From Peptoclostridium litorale DSM 5388 (GTDB taxonomy: Bacteria > Bacillota > Clostridia > Peptostreptococcales > Peptostreptococcaceae): a DNA stretch of 64,000 nt. Shown here in pieces: positions 42,284-51,291 of the stretch. The notes beneath the pieces were generated by a model. It was not told where the DNA came from. It made no database searches and saw nothing but the letters and a program-made list of their open reading frames with translations. The stretch is taken from the NCBI RefSeq assembly GCF_900141635.1, contig NZ_FSRH01000004.1:203223-267222 (forward strand), given 5' to 3'. The translations under genes and the position numbers were made by a program. How positions within the stretch are numbered: the first letter of the stretch is position 1; each line of letters starts with the position of its first letter.

Positions 42284-43777
42284 TTGGAAAAAAGAGATCA
42301 GTGGAATTCCAGGGTTGGCTTCATAATGGGAACTGTTGGAGCGGCTATAGGGCTGGGAAACCTTTGGAGATTTCCATTTCAGGCCTATTCAAATGGCGGA
42401 GGGGCTTTTTTGATACCATATTTCTTTGCTCTTATGACGGCTGGAATACCGCTTATGATAATGGAGCTGGGATTTGGAAGCAAGATGAGGTCTGCAGCAC
42501 CTTCTGCATTTAAAAAACTTGGAAAGAGGTTTGAATTCATAGGATGGTGGCAGGTTATGATCCCGGTTGTTGTAATGTGTTTTTACTGCAACATAATATC
42601 ATGGAGTCTCAACTATCTGTTCCTGTCATTCAATATGGGATGGACCCAAAATCCAGGTGACTTTTTCATAGGAGAGTTTCTAAAGCTTTCGGATTCCCCG
42701 TGGAACCTGGGCAAGATAAGGATAAATATACTAGTACCCCTTGTATTTGTATGGCTTACAAACTATTTTATTGTAAGACGGGGCATATCAAAAGGTATTG
42801 AAAAGGCGTGCAAGATAATAATGCCAGTGCTTGCAGTGCTTATGATGGTTATGGTAATAAGGGGCGTTACTCTTCCTGGAGCAAGGTACGGGCTCAACTG
42901 GTTTTTGGAGCCGGATTTCACTAAGATAATGAATCCTAAGGTTTGGATATCGGCATACAGCCAGGTTTTTTTCTCCACAACTCTTGCAGTTGGGGTGATG
43001 ATAGCATATTCAAGCTATCTTCCGGAAAAATCGGATATAGTAAACAACGCTCACATAACCGTTTTTTCAAATGCGGGATTTGACTTTATAGCAGGTATTT
43101 GTGTTTTTTCAGTGCTTGGATACTATTCGTTCTCAATGAACATACCTTTTGAAGAGGTCATGCAAAATGGTGCTGGACTTGCTTTTGTAGCATTTCCAAT
43201 GGCAATAAATGAGCTTCCCATGCATGATATTTTCAAGGTGGCATTCGGCGTAACCTTTTTCTTTGCGCTTGTAATAGCGGGAATATCCTCAAGCGTTTCA
43301 ATGCTTGAATCATTTGCATCGGCAATACTTGACAGGTACGACATAAAAAGGGAGAAGCTAATTGGAATAATAGCTATTTGCGGATTTTTGGGAAGCATGA
43401 TATTCGTTACGCAAGCGGGCCTTTATATACTCGACATAGTGGATCATTTTGTGGCAAATTACGGCATAGCCATTTTGGGATTTATTGAAGCTGTGCTTCT
43501 TGGATACGCATACGATGCGCACAAGATGAAAGAAGAGGTAAACGAGTATTCGGACATAAGGGTTGGAACTTGGTGGGTCATATGCATAAAATATATAACT
43601 CCCATAGCACTTGGATATATAATAATAAGGAACTTTATAGATGAGTTCAAGGAGCCTTATTCGGGCTATCCTGTAAGCGCCCTTGCAGCATTTGGGGTAA
43701 GCGTAGCACTTGGAATGATAATAGCAGCCATTCTTATAAGCAGAAGCAAAGGCGGCAAGCAGACTTTAGAAAAATAG
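42284..43777 (+). CDS. sodium-dependent amino acid symporter (NSS family)
   Basis: Neurotransmitter:sodium symporter family transporter of 497 residues with about 11-12 membrane helices. Helix 1 carries the sodium and substrate site GAAIGLGNLWRFPFQAYSNGGGAF, and helix 6 the second half (FFSTTLAVGVMIAYSSY). The start is TTG 42284 with AAGGAGGC upstream. A 35-codon accessory gene follows 25 bases later. The substrate is probably an amino acid used for growth, but it cannot be told from the sequence. Confidence 0.93.
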   Translation: MEKRDQWNSRVGFIMGTVGAAIGLGNLWRFPFQAYSNGGGAFLIPYFFALMTAGIPLMIMELGFGSKMRSAAPSAFKKLGKRFEFIGWWQVMIPVVVMCFYCNIISWSLNYLFLSFNMGWTQNPGDFFIGEFLKLSDSPWNLGKIRINILVPLVFVWLTNYFIVRRGISKGIEKACKIIMPVLAVLMMVMVIRGVTLPGARYGLNWFLEPDFTKIMNPKVWISAYSQVFFSTTLAVGVMIAYSSYLPEKSDIVNNAHITVFSNAGFDFIAGICVFSVLGYYSFSMNIPFEEVMQNGAGLAFVAFPMAINELPMHDIFKVAFGVTFFFALVIAGISSSVSMLESFASAILDRYDIKREKLIGIIAICGFLGSMIFVTQAGLYILDIVDHFVANYGIAILGFIEAVLLGYAYDAHKMKEEVNEYSDIRVGTWWVICIKYITPIALGYIIIRNFIDEFKEPYSGYPVSALAAFGVSVALGMIIAAILISRSKGGKQTLEK

Positions 43778-43802
43778 GCAACAACCATAAGGAGGGATTG
43801 TC

Positions 43803-43910
43803 TTGAAGGATTCACTTTCTGTTGAAGCCCTGGCTATGCTGGCATTTGGAATAGCCATACTATACGGGAATCTTGCAAGGTATGTTTATATAGCTATAAA
43901 AAAGAAATAG
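43803..43910 (+). CDS. symporter small accessory membrane protein (MetS-like)
   Basis: A 35-residue protein from a TTG start with AAGGAGGGA eight bases ahead. It consists of a short acidic N terminus (MKDSLSVEALAML), one membrane helix (AFGIAILYGNLARYVYIAI) and a KKK end. Tiny one-helix proteins encoded directly after NSS transporters are known as small accessory subunits (MetS with MetP in Corynebacterium). Size, position and layout all match. A strong terminator follows. Confidence 0.85.
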   Translation: MKDSLSVEALAMLAFGIAILYGNLARYVYIAIKKK

Positions 43911-44011
43911 CTCCAGAAAGCCGGGCTGGTTCATACAATGCACATGCCATTTTCCGTGGTTTAATATTAAAATCCGAATTTATATAAGTATTAAAAGATA
44001 TGGAATACACT

Positions 44012-44051
44012 AAAAAGCTCGTGCTGATTTCAAAATCAGCACGAGCTTTTT
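44012..44051. terminator. bidirectional terminator between the symporter unit and thrC
   Basis: 17-bp perfect stem (44012-44028 with 44035-44051), 6-nt loop, A/T runs at both ends. Confidence 0.85.
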
Positions 44052-44100
44052 AGTTGAATTAAACCATATTATTGAATTGGAAAATATAATGTATTAACTT

Positions 44101-45582
44101 TTATTTCACACCGAGAAAGTCAGAAAGCACGTTTTCCATGGACTGTTTGCCGCATGTAGTCTTGTGAACTATTTCCTTTTTCTCTATTCCGTCAAGGCCG
44201 TATGGGACTTTTACGCTGCTTTCTTTTGAAAGCTCGTACATAAGCTGGAATTCGTCTTCGTCGGCGTCCATTCCGATAGCAGTTGAAACGCTCTTTGTGA
44301 ATTTGAACGGGCTTGCAGTGGAAGCTATCACTGTATATGTGTCATCGCCTGTGCTTTTCTTGTAATCCTCATACACCTTGTATGCAACAGCAGTGTGAGT
44401 GTCCATAAGGTAGCTGCAGTTTTCATATGCGTATTTTATTGTTTCAAGCGTCTGGTCTTCACTGGTAAATCCGCCGTAGAAAAGAGAAAGCTTGTTTTTT
44501 ATGTCCTGCCCTACAGAGTATGAGCCTTCGCTTGAAAGCTTATCCATAAATTTTTTAACTTCGCCAGAGTTTCCTCCGCTTAAGTGGTAAAGAAGTCTTT
44601 CAAGATTGCTTGATACCAGTATGTCCATTGAAGGGGAATTTGTCTTTACAAGCTCTCTTTTTCTATCGTATACTCCAGTGCTTATGAAGTCGAAAAGAAC
44701 GTTGTTTTCATTTGACGCACATATCAGCTTGTTTACAGGTATCCCCATGTTCATGGCGTAGTATCCTGCAAGTATGTTTCCGAAGTTTCCTGTTGGTACT
44801 ACGAAATTGACCTTTTCGCCGTCTTTTACCTTTCCTTGGGAAAGGAGTTTCACATATGAATATACGTAGTATACTATCTGAGGAACAAGTCTTCCTATGT
44901 TTATCGAGTTTGCAGATGAGAGCATGAATCCGTTTTCAGAAAGCTTTTCCTTAAGCTCGTTGTCTGCGAATATGTTCTTTACGCCTGTCTGGGCGTCGTC
45001 GAAGTTTCCGTCTATTCCGATTACACAAGTGTTTGATTCGGATTGAGTAACCATCTGCATTTTTTGTATTGCGCTGACACCGTCATTTGGGAAGAAGACC
45101 ACTATTTTGGTTCCTTCAACTCCTGCAAATCCCGCAAGTGCGGCTTTTCCAGTATCACCTGAAGTGGCTGCAAGTATTACTATGTCCTTGTCTATTGAAG
45201 ATTTCTTGGCAGAGCTAGTAAGAAGATAAGGAAGGAGCGAAAGCGCCATGTCCTTAAATGCCGCAGTAGGGCCGTGATACAGCTCTAAAAAGCTGACACC
45301 GCACCTTTCTACAAGTTCAACCTTGTCTTTTGAGTCGAATTTTTCGTCGTATGCGGACTCTATGCACTCCTTGAGATTGTCTATTTCAGGAAAAAACTTC
45401 TGTATTATATAAAATGCAAGCTCGGTATATTTCATCTTTGCGAGCTTTTCAAATGGAAGGTCTATTTTAGGGATATCGCTTGGAACGAAAAGCCCTCCAT
45501 CGTCTGCCAGACCCTTTACTATGGCCTGTGAACAGCTCATATCTGATTGTCCACCCCTTGTGCTTTTGTAATATATACTCAT
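44101..45582 (-). CDS. thrC: threonine synthase
   Basis: PLP enzyme converting O-phosphohomoserine to threonine, 493 residues, of the longer (class I, E. coli/yeast-like) type. It begins MSIYYKSTRGG, with the PLP lysine in GPTAAFKDMAL at residue 110, and AATSGDTGKAALAG and the phosphate-binding VVPTGNFGNILAGYYA follow. It lies back to back with the methionine genes and near lysC and hom, but thrB is not in the window. No T-box or threonine-type leader was recognised in the 240 bases upstream. Confidence 0.95.
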   Translation of the reverse strand: MSIYYKSTRGGQSDMSCSQAIVKGLADDGGLFVPSDIPKIDLPFEKLAKMKYTELAFYIIQKFFPEIDNLKECIESAYDEKFDSKDKVELVERCGVSFLELYHGPTAAFKDMALSLLPYLLTSSAKKSSIDKDIVILAATSGDTGKAALAGFAGVEGTKIVVFFPNDGVSAIQKMQMVTQSESNTCVIGIDGNFDDAQTGVKNIFADNELKEKLSENGFMLSSANSINIGRLVPQIVYYVYSYVKLLSQGKVKDGEKVNFVVPTGNFGNILAGYYAMNMGIPVNKLICASNENNVLFDFISTGVYDRKRELVKTNSPSMDILVSSNLERLLYHLSGGNSGEVKKFMDKLSSEGSYSVGQDIKNKLSLFYGGFTSEDQTLETIKYAYENCSYLMDTHTAVAYKVYEDYKKSTGDDTYTVIASTASPFKFTKSVSTAIGMDADEDEFQLMYELSKESSVKVPYGLDGIEKKEIVHKTTCGKQSMENVLSDFLGVK

Positions 45583-45823
45583 CTCAATCCACCTCGTCTA
45601 ATTTTTGTATCATGGATACTTTTTGTTGAATTATATGATATAACGATTTAATACTGGATACAAGTGTTTTTTGTAAAGAAACAAATCCTTGGGAGAAAAT
45701 CCAATTGAATAGGGAATAGGTTAAAAGCATAATCAAGGGGATACGTTTTGAAAAGGCATATTCAATCAATATATAATGAAAACGTTTTTCGAGAAAAATT
45801 CTTAAGCAAAGCAAAAAAACTTG

Positions 45824-45852
45824 TTGACATTAAAAAACAAAGTCATTATACT
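45824..45852 (+). promoter_or_regulatory. promoter of the methionine operon
   Basis: Perfect TTGACA at 45824-45829, 17-bp spacer, TATACT at 45847-45852. The predicted start is about 25 bases ahead of the SAM aptamer. Confidence 0.75.
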
Positions 45853-45884
45853 ATGATACAAATATAAAAATAAATATTAAGACC

Positions 45885-45996
45885 AACTCTTATCAAGAGC
45901 GGCGGAGGGACAGGCCCTGTGAAGCCCGGCAACAGCCAGCACCATGCTGGAAATGTGCTAATTCCTGCAGTAGTATTACTACTGAAAGATGAGATT
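45885..45996 (+). promoter_or_regulatory. SAM-I (S-box) riboswitch
   Basis: S-adenosylmethionine aptamer. The conserved blocks are in order: CTCTTATCAAGAGCGGCGGA, GGGACAGGCCCTGTGAAGCC, CGGCAACAGCC, a GTGCTAATTCCTGCAG block, a short P4 hairpin (TAGTATTACTA) and GAAAGATGAGA, which closes P1. A terminator follows at 46049. SAM binding should stabilise P1 and allow the terminator to form, shutting off metY-metA when methionine is plentiful. The 3' P1 strand (45985-45993) can alternatively pair with about 46058-46067. Confidence 0.96.
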
Positions 45997-46048
45997 GTGG
46001 TATTTTTGTACACAAGTACATTTATTTTAGTATAAATAAAGAGTGTAT

Positions 46049-46087
46049 AAAGACCATTTCTATCTTTTGGTAGAATGGTCTTTTTTT
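46049..46087 (+). terminator. SAM-riboswitch terminator
   Basis: 13-bp stem with a single bulged T (46049-46062 with 46071-46083), 8-nt loop and a seven-T run ending 48 bases ahead of metY. Confidence 0.9.
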
Positions 46088-46135
46088 ATTATCAAAAATA
46101 CTAAAACAAAAATAAAAAATAGGGGGAAAATAAAA

Positions 46136-47413
46136 ATGGAAAAAAATTGGAGTCTAGAAACTATATGCCTACAGGGAGGATATGAACCTGAGGATGGACA
46201 GGCGAGGGTTCTTCCCATAGTTCAAAGCACTACATACAAGTACAGCGACCCGGATTTTGTGGCTGACCTTTTCGATCTTGCTGCAGAGGGTCATATGTAT
46301 TCAAGGATAAGCAACCCTACAGTTGACGCGTTTGAAAAGAAAATGGCTCAGCTTGAAGGTGGAGTGGGAGCTGTTGCAACTTCGTCGGGACAGTCGGCTA
46401 CAACACTTGCGATGCTGAACATATGCAAGCAGGGAGACCATATACTTTCAGCATCCACCATATACGGGGGAACCCACACCCTTTTCGCATCGACTTTCAA
46501 AAAAATGGGAATAGAGGTTACGTTTGCAGATCCGTCGCTTGAACTGGAGGAGCTTGTGAAGCTTGCAAAGCCAAACACAAAGGTAGTATTCGGGGAGATA
46601 ATAGGAAATCCGGGTCTCAACATACTTGATTTTGAAAAATTCTCAAAGCTTGCAAAGGAGATAGGGGTGCCGTTTGCTGTTGACAACACACTTGCAACTC
46701 CTTACCTTTGCAGGCCCATAGAGCACGGGGCCAACATAATAATACACTCGGCTACAAAATATACGGACGGACATGCGACTTCACTTGGAGGAGTGGTGAT
46801 CGACGCGGGCAATTTCGACTGGAAGGAGAATGGATTTTCAGACTTTGTAGATCCAGATCCAACATACCACGGAATAAGCTATGTAGAGACATTCGGTGAA
46901 AGCGCATATATAGTAAAGCTCAGAGTGCAGCTTCTCAGGGACCTTGGAACCTGCCTCAGTCCTTTCAACGCATTTCTGATGCACAAGGGGCTTGAAACCC
47001 TCCATCTTAGAATGGAAAGACACAGCGACAACGCGCTCAGGCTAGCACAGTTTCTGGAGTCTCATGAATGTGTAAGCTGGGCAAGCTATCCCGGACTGCA
47101 GTCGCATTCAAGCAATGAAGCGTCAAAAAAATACCTGCCTAAGGGATGCAGCGGAATACTTACATTCGGAATAAAGGGAGGAATTGAGGAGAGCAAGACT
47201 TTTATGAGAAATCTCAAGCTTGCAGCGATTGTGGTGCATCTTGGAGACGCAAGGACTTCAGTTCTTCATCCGGCGAGCACTACTCACAGACAGCTAAGCG
47301 AGCAGGACCAGATAAAATGTGGTGTTACGCCGGATCTGATAAGGGTTTCCGTTGGAATAGAGGGAATAGACGATATAATAGCTGACTTTGACAATGCGCT
47401 CAAGAGCATATAA
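46136..47413 (+). CDS. metY: O-acetylhomoserine sulfhydrylase
   Basis: PLP-dependent O-acetylhomoserine aminocarboxypropyltransferase, making homocysteine directly from O-acetylhomoserine and sulfide. It is a Cys/Met metabolism PLP family member of 425 residues. It has [13 protein letters not shown], the substrate-phosphate Tyr/Arg region YSRISNPT, and the PLP lysine at residue 208 in [18 protein letters not shown] 46136 follows AGGGGG; the upstream frame would start inside the terminator. It is first in the SAM-riboswitch operon, with metA 14 bases behind. Confidence 0.95.
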   Translation: MEKNWSLETICLQGGYEPEDGQARVLPIVQSTTYKYSDPDFVADLFDLAAEGHMYSRISNPTVDAFEKKMAQLEGGVGAVATSSGQSATTLAMLNICKQGDHILSASTIYGGTHTLFASTFKKMGIEVTFADPSLELEELVKLAKPNTKVVFGEIIGNPGLNILDFEKFSKLAKEIGVPFAVDNTLATPYLCRPIEHGANIIIHSATKYTDGHATSLGGVVIDAGNFDWKENGFSDFVDPDPTYHGISYVETFGESAYIVKLRVQLLRDLGTCLSPFNAFLMHKGLETLHLRMERHSDNALRLAQFLESHECVSWASYPGLQSHSSNEASKKYLPKGCSGILTFGIKGGIEESKTFMRNLKLAAIVVHLGDARTSVLHPASTTHRQLSEQDQIKCGVTPDLIRVSVGIEGIDDIIADFDNALKSI

Positions 47414-47427
47414 AGGGGGGAGAAAGC

Positions 47428-48333
47428 GTGCCGATAATACTTCCAGAAAGACTTCCGGCAAAAAAAGTGCTGGAAGGTGAAAATGTATTCGTTATGACCG
47501 AGAAAAAGGCCCTTACACAGGATATAAGGGCCCTTAAAATACTCATTGTAAACCTTATGCCCACAAAGATAGAGACTGAGACCCAGCTTGTGAGGCTGCT
47601 TGGAAACACGCCCCTTCAGGTGGAGGTGACATTCCTTAACACCAGCAGCTATGAATCCAAAAACATTTCAAGGGAGCATTTGAATGAGTTCTACCACACA
47701 TTCGACCAGATAAAGGACAAGAAGTTCGACGGAATGATAATAACCGGGGCGCCAGTTGAACATATTGAGTTTGAACAGGTGGAATACTGGGAAGAATTGA
47801 AGAGGATAATGGACTATTCTGTGAGCAACGTCACATCGACACTCCACATATGCTGGGGGGCCCAGGCGGGGCTTTATCACCACTACGGAATATCAAAATA
47901 TCAGCTTCCGGAAAAGAAATTCGGAGTATTCGCCCATACGCCGCTGGACAGGACAAGCAGGCTATTAAGGGGTGTAGACGATGTGTTTTATGTGCCTCAT
48001 TCAAGGCATACTGATGTCAAAAGGGAGGACATAGAAAAAGTCAAGGAGCTCAACATAATATCGTTTTCAAAGGAGGCGGGAGTGCACATGGTTGAAACGC
48101 CTGGAGGAAAGCAGGTGTTTGTAACGGGGCACTCTGAATACGATCCTCTGACGCTTAAGGGAGAGTATGACAGGGACATACAAAAGGGTCTTTCTATAGA
48201 TGTGCCTGTGAACTACTTCGAAAATGACGATCCGTCGCTTCCTCCTGTAGTGACGTGGAGATCTCATGCAAACCTGATTTTCAACAACTGGCTCAACTAC
48301 TATGTATACCAGCAGACGCCCTATGAACTGTAA
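47428..48333 (+). CDS. metA: homoserine O-acetyltransferase (MetA type)
   Basis: MetA-fold acyltransferase that activates homoserine. The catalytic Cys142 ([10 protein letters not shown]), His235 and Glu237 (TGHSEYD) are at their standard positions. Residue 111 is Glu (GAPVEHIEF); in this family Glu111 goes with acetyl-CoA use and Gly111 with succinyl-CoA, so this is predicted to be an acetyltransferase despite the common succinyltransferase label. That agrees with metY just upstream. The start is GTG 47428 with GGGGGGAGAAAG ahead. Confidence 0.95.
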   Translation: MPIILPERLPAKKVLEGENVFVMTEKKALTQDIRALKILIVNLMPTKIETETQLVRLLGNTPLQVEVTFLNTSSYESKNISREHLNEFYHTFDQIKDKKFDGMIITGAPVEHIEFEQVEYWEELKRIMDYSVSNVTSTLHICWGAQAGLYHHYGISKYQLPEKKFGVFAHTPLDRTSRLLRGVDDVFYVPHSRHTDVKREDIEKVKELNIISFSKEAGVHMVETPGGKQVFVTGHSEYDPLTLKGEYDRDIQKGLSIDVPVNYFENDDPSLPPVVTWRSHANLIFNNWLNYYVYQQTPYEL

Positions 48334-48391
48334 TAATCAGGGCGATTGCCGCCCCCCGAATATAATTTTGACGTTTTTTATGAATTTAACC

Positions 48392-48419
48392 TTTACAAAA
48401 GTGTAATTTATGATAGAAT
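48392..48419 (+). promoter_or_regulatory. predicted promoter of lysC
   Basis: TTTACA at 48392-48397, 16-bp spacer, TAGAAT at 48414-48419. The leader contains a CTGGGA/TCCCAG hairpin (about 48466-48493) without a clear T-run. No lysine riboswitch was seen. Confidence 0.45.
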
Positions 48420-48532
48420 GTATTTATGAAAAAAACAAGTGTATCTGGACAAAACACAAAAAATGAGACTGGGATCTGGGAAAAGTCCCAGACAGTCCTT
48501 ACTACAATAAATTGACTTTAATGGAGGTTATC

Positions 48533-49744
48533 ATGAAAGAGATAATAGTTCAAAAGTTCGGGGGAACTTCTGTAGGGGATATAGATAAGATAAAGAATGT
48601 TGCAAGAAGAATTGTGGATACAAAGAACAAAGGTTACGACGTAATAGTTACGGTATCGGCAATGGGAAAAACTACTGATGTGCTTGTGGAAAAGGCTTTT
48701 GAAATTTCACAAAACCCTTCAAGCAGGGAAATGGACATGCTGCTTGCAACTGGCGAGCAGGTTTCGATAGCCCTTTTGGCTATGGCGATACAGTCCCTTG
48801 GACATCCTGTGATCTCGCTTACAGGTGCGCAGTGCGGAATAAAGACGGATTCAAGCCACAAAAAGGCCAGAATAAACAACATAGACACAAAGAGGCTTCA
48901 AAAGGAGCTGGGGGATGGAAAAATCGTAATAGTTGCAGGTTTCCAGGGGATAAATGAAAATCAGGACATAACGACACTTGGAAGAGGCGGTTCGGACACC
49001 ACTGCCGTTGCAATAGCGGCGGCAATAGGAGCTGCAAAGTGTGAAATATATACGGACGTAGACGGGGTCTATACGGCAGACCCGAGAAAGGTTAAGGAGG
49101 CAAGTCTCATGAAGAGGATATCATATGATGAGATGCTCGAGCTTGCAAATCTTGGAGCAGGAGTTCTCCACCCAAGGTCTGTAGAGCTTGCGAGAAAATT
49201 TAATGTACCCCTTGTTGTAAGATCAAGTTTTAATGACAATGAAGGAACAGAGATTGTTAATATAGATCAGATCGAAAAGGTTGTTGTAAGGGGAATATCT
49301 CTTGACGACGACATAGCAAAGGTTTCAGTGCTTGGTGTGCCTGACAGGCCGGGAATAGCATTCAAACTGTTTTCAATCCTCTCAATGAACAATATAAATG
49401 TAGATATGATAATCCAAAACGTAAACAGGGAGTCCATAAATGACATATCGTTCACTGTTAAAAAGGACGACCTTGCAGACTTTCTGAAAATATCGGACAT
49501 GCTGCTTGAAAGCATAGGAGCTGAAAAGATAACTTATGACGATTCGGTTGCAAAGCTTTCTATAGTAGGAACTGGGATAGCGGGGAATACAGAGGTGACT
49601 TCAAAGTTCTTCGAGACGCTGTACGAGCTTGGCGTGAACATACAGATGATAAGCACTTCGTCGATAAAGATTTCATGCATAATAGACCGTGAAGGTGCTG
49701 AAAAGGGAATGGATAAGCTTCACGAGAAATTCCAGCTTAACTAA
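48533..49744 (+). CDS. lysC: aspartate kinase
   Basis: First enzyme of the aspartate pathway, phosphorylating aspartate. It is 403 residues with the kinase motif VQKFGGTSV at the N terminus, TTLGRGGSDTTAVA in the nucleotide site, and two C-terminal ACT domains (VSVLGVPDRPGIAFKLFSIL; LSIVGTGIAGNTEVTSKFFE) that usually give feedback control by lysine and/or threonine. ATG 48533 has ATGGAGGTT upstream. hom follows 42 bases later. Confidence 0.95.
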   Translation: MKEIIVQKFGGTSVGDIDKIKNVARRIVDTKNKGYDVIVTVSAMGKTTDVLVEKAFEISQNPSSREMDMLLATGEQVSIALLAMAIQSLGHPVISLTGAQCGIKTDSSHKKARINNIDTKRLQKELGDGKIVIVAGFQGINENQDITTLGRGGSDTTAVAIAAAIGAAKCEIYTDVDGVYTADPRKVKEASLMKRISYDEMLELANLGAGVLHPRSVELARKFNVPLVVRSSFNDNEGTEIVNIDQIEKVVVRGISLDDDIAKVSVLGVPDRPGIAFKLFSILSMNNINVDMIIQNVNRESINDISFTVKKDDLADFLKISDMLLESIGAEKITYDDSVAKLSIVGTGIAGNTEVTSKFFETLYELGVNIQMISTSSIKISCIIDREGAEKGMDKLHEKFQLN

Positions 49745-49786
49745 TAACATATATAAAGTAAACTATAGAAGGGGAGAGCATAGTAT

Positions 49787-51067
49787 ATGGAGAGTATAAA
49801 GGTTGCGCTTTTAGGATTTGGAGTAGTGGGATCTGGAGTTTTCAACATACTTCAGGACAACAAGGAAAAGATAGAATCACACATACAAAAGAGAATAGAG
49901 ATAAAGAAGATACTCGTAAGGGATATAGAAAAGGCGAGGGGAGCAAACGCCCCTAAGGAGATGCTTACAAAGGACATAAATGACATAGTTAATGATCCTG
50001 AGATAGACATGGTTGTAGAGCTCATGGGCGGAATAGGCAAGGCATACGAATACATGAAGATTGCCATAGAAAACAAAAAGCACATAGTCACTGCTAACAA
50101 GGCCCTTATAGCGACTCATGGAGACGAGATATACAAGCTGGCGGTAGAAAACGGAGTTCAAATCAGGTACGAGGCAAGCGTTGGCGGAGGAATACCTATA
50201 ATAAACACGCTTACTCAAAGCCTTGCCGCAAACAATGTTGACGAGATACTTGGAGTAATAAATGGAACTACAAACTTCATACTTACTCAAATGGACGAGC
50301 AGGGAATGGATTTTGACGATGCCGTAAAGCTTGCGCAGGACAGCGGATTTGCAGAGGCAGACCCTACGTCGGATATAGAAGGGGAAGACGTTGCATTCAA
50401 GCTTTCGATACTGATGTCGGTAGCCTTTGGCATAAAGGTTCCGCCTCACAAGATACCAAGAGAGGGAATAACAAAGATATCCTCAAAGGACATAGAATTT
50501 GCAAATCAGCTTGGATACAAGGTAAAGCTTGTGGCTGCGGCGAAGAAAAAGGGGGATGACCTTGAATTTCACGTTCAGCCGTCGTTCCTTCCTATAGACC
50601 ATCCGCTGGCTTCTATAAAAAATGAGTTCAATGCGGTGTTCATAAAGGGAAATGCGGTTGGAGAGCTGCTGCTTCATGGAAAGGGAGCGGGTTCGACGCC
50701 TACTGGAAGCGCAGTCCTTGGAGACATGCTTGAAATAGCAAAGATAATAGGCACCAACTACAAGCCCGGTGCGCCGCTTGTGCATAACGGCGGAGACCTG
50801 AACCTGATAGGAGAGGGAGTAAGCCCTTATTATGTGCATCTTCATGTTGAAGACAAGCCTGGAGTTCTTGGAAAGATAACATCGGCTTTTGGAAAGCATA
50901 ATGTAAGCCTTAAGTCTGTAATACAAAGGTCAAGGGGAGAAAAGACGGTTCCGCTTATATTCATAACTTACGACACACCTAGAAAAGACCTTGACGATGC
51001 AATAGAGGAGATAAAAAATACAGATGCAGTTATAAGGGTTGAGAGCATACTGAGGGTTGAAAGCTAA
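49787..51067 (+). CDS. hom: homoserine dehydrogenase
   Basis: NAD(P)-dependent reduction of aspartate semialdehyde to homoserine, the branch point to threonine and methionine. 426 residues: N-terminal Rossmann motif LGFGVVGSGVFNIL, catalytic region GGGIPIINTLTQSL and GVINGTTNFILTQM, and a C-terminal ACT domain (YYVHLHVEDKPGVLGKITSA) for threonine feedback. GGGGAGAG precedes the ATG. With lysC it feeds metA-metY and thrC encoded beside it. Confidence 0.96.
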   Translation: MESIKVALLGFGVVGSGVFNILQDNKEKIESHIQKRIEIKKILVRDIEKARGANAPKEMLTKDINDIVNDPEIDMVVELMGGIGKAYEYMKIAIENKKHIVTANKALIATHGDEIYKLAVENGVQIRYEASVGGGIPIINTLTQSLAANNVDEILGVINGTTNFILTQMDEQGMDFDDAVKLAQDSGFAEADPTSDIEGEDVAFKLSILMSVAFGIKVPPHKIPREGITKISSKDIEFANQLGYKVKLVAAAKKKGDDLEFHVQPSFLPIDHPLASIKNEFNAVFIKGNAVGELLLHGKGAGSTPTGSAVLGDMLEIAKIIGTNYKPGAPLVHNGGDLNLIGEGVSPYYVHLHVEDKPGVLGKITSAFGKHNVSLKSVIQRSRGEKTVPLIFITYDTPRKDLDDAIEEIKNTDAVIRVESILRVES

Positions 51068-51130
51068 ACCTATCAGCCTAACTTAATTACTAAACTCCAT
51101 TACTGACAATTCTATAGTTTAACGCAAATA

Positions 51131-51163
51131 AAAAGCTGCATGCCATTTACGCATGCAGCTTTT
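51131..51163 (+). terminator. terminator of lysC-hom
   Basis: 13-bp perfect stem (51131-51143 with 51151-51163) and 7-nt loop, ending in TTTT. Confidence 0.8.
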
Positions 51164-51291
51164 GCTGTATACTTAAATTGGGTATAAAATAACTGTTTGA
51201 TGAAAATTTGGGTTTTATAATCAGCCGCCCTTGTCATATTATCTAAGGAAATGGCTAAATTACATAAAAAAGTAAGACTGGAGGATGCTCT

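Noticed and set aside
42078..42326. 82-codon plus-strand frame overlapping the symporter start
   Set aside because: It covers the promoter and structured leader, has no ribosome site at its ATG, and overlaps a confidently placed TTG start with AGGAGG.
45583..45823. Possible T-box or threonine-responsive leader ahead of thrC
   Set aside because: The AGGGTGGNACCGCG T-box core is absent on the minus strand and no clear terminator hairpin precedes the gene.
48334..48532. Possible lysine riboswitch ahead of lysC
   Set aside because: The space is under 200 bases and no lysine-aptamer blocks are seen. The CTGGGA/TCCCAG hairpin lacks a T-run.
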